Under the pieces are notes generated by a model. The model did not search any database. It was given only the letters and a program-made list of their open reading frames with translations, and was not told the DNA's origin. Positions 61,504 through 64,000 of a stretch of DNA of 64,000 bases are shown one piece after another. Positions within the stretch are counted from its first letter, which is position 1. Every line of letters begins with the position of its first letter. Made by a program: the position numbers and the translations under genes. Where the stretch lies: contig CAKQCB010000010.1 of NCBI GenBank assembly GCA_934216615.1, positions 1 to 64,000 of the forward strand. Direction: 5' to 3'. This DNA is from an uncultured Anaerolineae bacterium. Lineage in GTDB: Bacteria > Chloroflexota > Anaerolineae > Aggregatilineales > Phototrophicaceae.

Positions 61504-62874
61504 CTAAGAATCTGGATGATTCATTTCGATCACCTGATTGATCTCAGGTTGATTGACCTTCACTTCTCGGCCATCGGGAAACTGCACACGAATATAATCT
61601 ACTTCTGTAATCGTCCCTAAGCCAAAATGCGCGATTGGTTCCATTTGGCATAGATACCCACTCCCCGCGTCAATCACTTTACGGCGGGTTCGGCCATCGG
61701 CATGTAAGGTGACTAATGCGCCACGCGCTGGTGCGCCGTACTGCGTTCGCGGTAACACGCGTAAATAGTTATTTTTGTTGGCGACTCCTTTGAAATAAGA
61801 GAGCGTACTCGGCGCGCTTTCGCCATGTGAAATTAACAATTCTAAGCGCCCGTCATGATCAAAATCACCACAAATGGCGCCCGTACCTAAAGCATCCACT
61901 TCTAAAGCCGCGCCTGAATCTAAAGGAAGCCATTCTTTGTCGCGATAGCCGAAAAGACGATTGGGTTCGCCAATATTGTTAAAAAAAATTTCGTCGTAGC
62001 CGTCATTATCAAAATCAGCAATCAGAACGGTGCGCACTTTTGAAGGGCGCGCCATATCCAGCGGGGCATAATCGACAAATTGATTACCCAATTTCTGCAT
62101 AAAAAAACGATGCGGGCCTTGCCAATTTCCTAAGAGAATGTCAAACATGCCGTCGTGGTTTGCATCTAGGATGGCCGCGCCTCGCGCATCATAGAGCGGG
62201 TCATCAATGCCAACTTGAGTACCCACCTCGGTAAACGTCCCATCCCCGTTATTGATGAACAGCAGATTTGCACCGACATCGTTCCCACAAAAAATATCCA
62301 TGCGAGATGTGATAATCGGCGCGGTGATTAAGCTACGCCCATTCACAACGTAATTTAAAGCCGCCTCCCCTGCCACATCTTGGAGCTGACCATCTTCGTC
62401 TAATTCGTACAAACGGAGCGCCCCACCATACGATGCAATGACAAACCCATAACGTCCTGCGCCTAAGCGATCAATCGCAGCGGCAGAACGCCCAGCCACC
62501 AAATTACGTACAGATCGGTGCATTTGGTAAGAAAATAAATCCACCCATTCCCCATCGACATAATCAAATAGGCGATCTGGTTGGCGTTTTTTTCCTGAAA
62601 ATGTATCGGCATTTAAGACGTAAATTTCTTCTAAACCATCGGCATCAATATCGGCTGCAACGAGACAAATCGCATGGCGGTTCACATCAGCCAACGCTTC
62701 GGACGCTACATTCTCAAAACCCAGCCCTGTCCACTTCAAAACTAAGTTAGGGCTATTGAAGCCGGCTACTAAAATTTCAAATTGACCATCACCATCAATA
62801 TCGCTCACAGCCATGCCGTAATACAATTGATTGGGGTTGTAGAGCAACAAATTACTACGGTCAACAAACATCAT
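61504..62874 (-). CDS. FG-GAP/VCBS and ASPIC-UnbV domain protein (CRTAC1-like)
   Basis: A 456-residue beta-propeller protein. FG-GAP/VCBS-type calcium-binding repeats recur (DIDGDGQFEILVAG, DIDADGLEEIYVLN, DANHDGMFDILLGN, DFDNDGYDEIFFNN, DFDHDGRLELLISH), and the C-terminal ~90 residues form an ASPIC/UnbV domain (HFGLGTITEVDYIRVQFPDGRE). Homologues such as CRTAC1 are normally exported, but I see no signal peptide here: translation begins MMFVDRSNLLLYNPN. The start ATG 62874 has AGG 6 bases upstream; an ATG at 62880 abuts it. Function unknown; binding of glycans or proteins with calcium is likely. Confidence 0.83.
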   Translation of the reverse strand: MMFVDRSNLLLYNPNQLYYGMAVSDIDGDGQFEILVAGFNSPNLVLKWTGLGFENVASEALADVNRHAICLVAADIDADGLEEIYVLNADTFSGKKRQPDRLFDYVDGEWVDLFSYQMHRSVRNLVAGRSAAAIDRLGAGRYGFVIASYGGALRLYELDEDGQLQDVAGEAALNYVVNGRSLITAPIITSRMDIFCGNDVGANLLFINNGDGTFTEVGTQVGIDDPLYDARGAAILDANHDGMFDILLGNWQGPHRFFMQKLGNQFVDYAPLDMARPSKVRTVLIADFDNDGYDEIFFNNIGEPNRLFGYRDKEWLPLDSGAALEVDALGTGAICGDFDHDGRLELLISHGESAPSTLSYFKGVANKNNYLRVLPRTQYGAPARGALVTLHADGRTRRKVIDAGSGYLCQMEPIAHFGLGTITEVDYIRVQFPDGREVKVNQPEINQVIEMNHPDS

Positions 62875-62885
62875 CGGCATCCTAT

Positions 62886-62911
62886 GCTGAGAAGTGCAAC
62901 TTCTGTTCAGC
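62886..62911. promoter_or_regulatory. Bipartite inverted repeat upstream of the CRTAC1-like gene
   Basis: GCTGA-GAAGT-GCA-ACTTC-TGT-TCAGC: two nested half-sites pair across a 3-base centre. It lies 12 bases upstream of the start codon and may be an operator or a leader hairpin. Confidence 0.4.
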
Positions 62912-63067
62912 ACACAGTTCACTTGTTAGAATAATTACAGCCTAACTATATACTATATGTCCTACTCAATTAAGGCGAAAATTCAAGTAAAATAGTTAGA
63001 AGATTTAAAGATTACATCGTAGCATCAAGAAAATTTGAACTTTTTTATAATAGAAATAGGAGCAACC

Positions 63068-63868
63068 ATGCCAATTGCACACCTTAATAATCAAGGCATC
63101 TCTTATGAAGATTCAGGAGGTAATGGCCCAGCAGTGATGTTCTTACATGGTTTCATGTTCGACCATGATCTGTTTGTTCCCCAAGTCGAAGCGCTTGCCC
63201 CGCAATACCGCTGTGTACGCTTTACCGCACGCGGGTTTGGTCAAACCCAATGGGATGGAAATCCGTTTTCCTTGTGGGACACCGTAGAAGACGCAATCGC
63301 CCTGTTAGATCATTTAAATATCAAAACAGCGGTCTTTGTGGGAATGTCGCAAGGTGGCTACGCAATTTTACGCATCGCTTTGAAGTACCCCGAACGTGTC
63401 AACGGGTTGATCTTCATCGATACGTATAATGGCATCGACACGGAAGACGTTAAAGAAATCTACCGTTCTATGCGCGACGCATGGCGTGATGTTGGCCCGG
63501 CGCAAGTGGTCAACACGTTGCTCACGTTATTCCTCGGCCCTGAAGAAACCAACCAAAAACACTGGGAAGTGTGGAAACCCCGTTGGGAAGCACACACAGC
63601 CCAACAAATCGCCGCTACAATGAATAACCTGATTGATCGTGATGAAGTGAGCCAAGATCAAGTCGATTTGGTCAAAGCCCCTGTCATGGTGATTCATGGT
63701 GAAGCGGATAATGGAATTCCCCCCGCTGCAGGCGAAGCGCTGTTTAATTCCTTCAGTAACAAAGTCGGGTTTGTCCGTATTCCCGACGCGCCTCACGCCT
63801 CCAATTACACCCACCCCGAACAAGTCAACGCCGCCATCAAAGGCTTCTTGACCGAACACGCCAAATAG
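63068..63868 (+). CDS. Alpha/beta hydrolase
   Basis: A 266-residue serine hydrolase of the canonical fold. Motifs: the oxyanion-side HGFMFDHDLFVPQ, the nucleophile GMSQGGYAIL (Ser), the acid in IHGEADNGIPP (Asp) and the His in DAPHASNYTHPEQVN. It resembles 3-oxoadipate enol-lactonase-like and haloperoxidase-like members, with no substrate assigned. ATG 63068 follows TAGGAG by 5 bases. It lies 145 bases from the divergent CRTAC1-like gene. Confidence 0.9.
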   Translation: MPIAHLNNQGISYEDSGGNGPAVMFLHGFMFDHDLFVPQVEALAPQYRCVRFTARGFGQTQWDGNPFSLWDTVEDAIALLDHLNIKTAVFVGMSQGGYAILRIALKYPERVNGLIFIDTYNGIDTEDVKEIYRSMRDAWRDVGPAQVVNTLLTLFLGPEETNQKHWEVWKPRWEAHTAQQIAATMNNLIDRDEVSQDQVDLVKAPVMVIHGEADNGIPPAAGEALFNSFSNKVGFVRIPDAPHASNYTHPEQVNAAIKGFLTEHAK

Positions 63869-63876
63869 GTTTTCAC

Positions 63877-63930
63877 GCATCATCGCTTAGTAGAACTGTC
63901 TGCAAAAGGACTTCTACTAAGTGGTGATGC
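63877..63930 (+). other. 19-bp stem-loop after the alpha/beta hydrolase gene
   Basis: GCATCATCGCTTAGTAGAA pairs with TTCTACTAAGTGGTGATGC over 19 bp with two G-T pairs, around a 16-base loop. No T run follows, so it may be a Rho-type or stability element. From 63931 to the window end I see no gene. Confidence 0.6.
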
Positions 63931-64000
63931 TGGTGCTTGCGAACCTTTCCTGAATCGTTTAATATGCCCTTTTTAATATGAACTACTGAGGAATTTGACC

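Overview
The window is a stretch of bacterial chromosome of roughly 50% GC, densely packed with genes and without any insertion sequence, CRISPR array or prophage. It holds a complete 14-subunit complex I locus, citrate synthase, an electron-transfer flavoprotein with an acyl-CoA dehydrogenase, and a tmRNA whose tag ends in ALAYAA. Together with the gene styles (YwiC-like protein, acidic WL-motif/TPR proteins, CysO-like sulfur carrier) this suggests an aerobic or facultative member of the Chloroflexota, probably near Anaerolineae. That placement is inference from content; no rRNA or phylogenetic marker was compared.

Layout. 1-3487: two acidic, low-complexity proteins carrying many short Trp-Leu motifs, the second ending in a TPR domain; the first contains a 156-bp tandem repeat. 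3.6-8.3 kb: ndk, rsfS (apparently CTG-started), an RluD-type pseudouridine synthase, a nitrilase-fold protein without its catalytic cysteine, a ComEA-like protein and a tyrosine recombinase. 8.3-12.6 kb: rhomboid protease, an MFS-HEAT fusion, citrate synthase. 12.98-17.3 kb: a cysteine/sulfur-relay locus (below). 17.4-31 kb: YwiC-like protein, GNAT, acyl-CoA dehydrogenase, a coiled-coil/PH-like gene broken by an in-frame stop, SGNH hydrolase, Pmp3-type peptide, pentapeptide protein, radical SAM protein, etfBA, tmRNA, lipoprotein, ABC exporter. 31-37.8 kb: pth-mfd, YbaK-type deacylase, MarR, FHA and SDR genes. 37.8-43 kb: PMT-type glycosyltransferase, small membrane protein, two EamA transporters. 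43.1-61.3 kb: nuoA-N on the minus strand, with two extra genes inserted and several unusual subunits. 61.5-64 kb: FG-GAP/ASPIC-UnbV protein and an alpha/beta hydrolase.

The most notable region is 12987-17285. A consensus-like promoter drives a nearly leaderless 40-codon ORF with five cysteine codons clustered in nine codons, followed by a strong intrinsic terminator. Downstream lie a Mec-type JAMM protease, a tandem-rhodanese sulfurtransferase, a tRNA-Cys(GCA) gene, a CysO-like carrier ending Gly-Gly-Met, a DUF4395 membrane protein, a membrane-anchored thioredoxin-like protein and a MoeZ-type E1-rhodanese. The parts fit a cysteine-responsive attenuator controlling a protein-bound sulfur-transfer pathway, with the JAMM protease possibly also maturing the carrier. 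No cysteine synthase gene is present in the window.

Several genes appear to be transcribed from promoters whose -10 box lies 6-9 bases before the ATG (13026, 23274, 27905), so leaderless initiation seems to be used here alongside ordinary Shine-Dalgarno starts.
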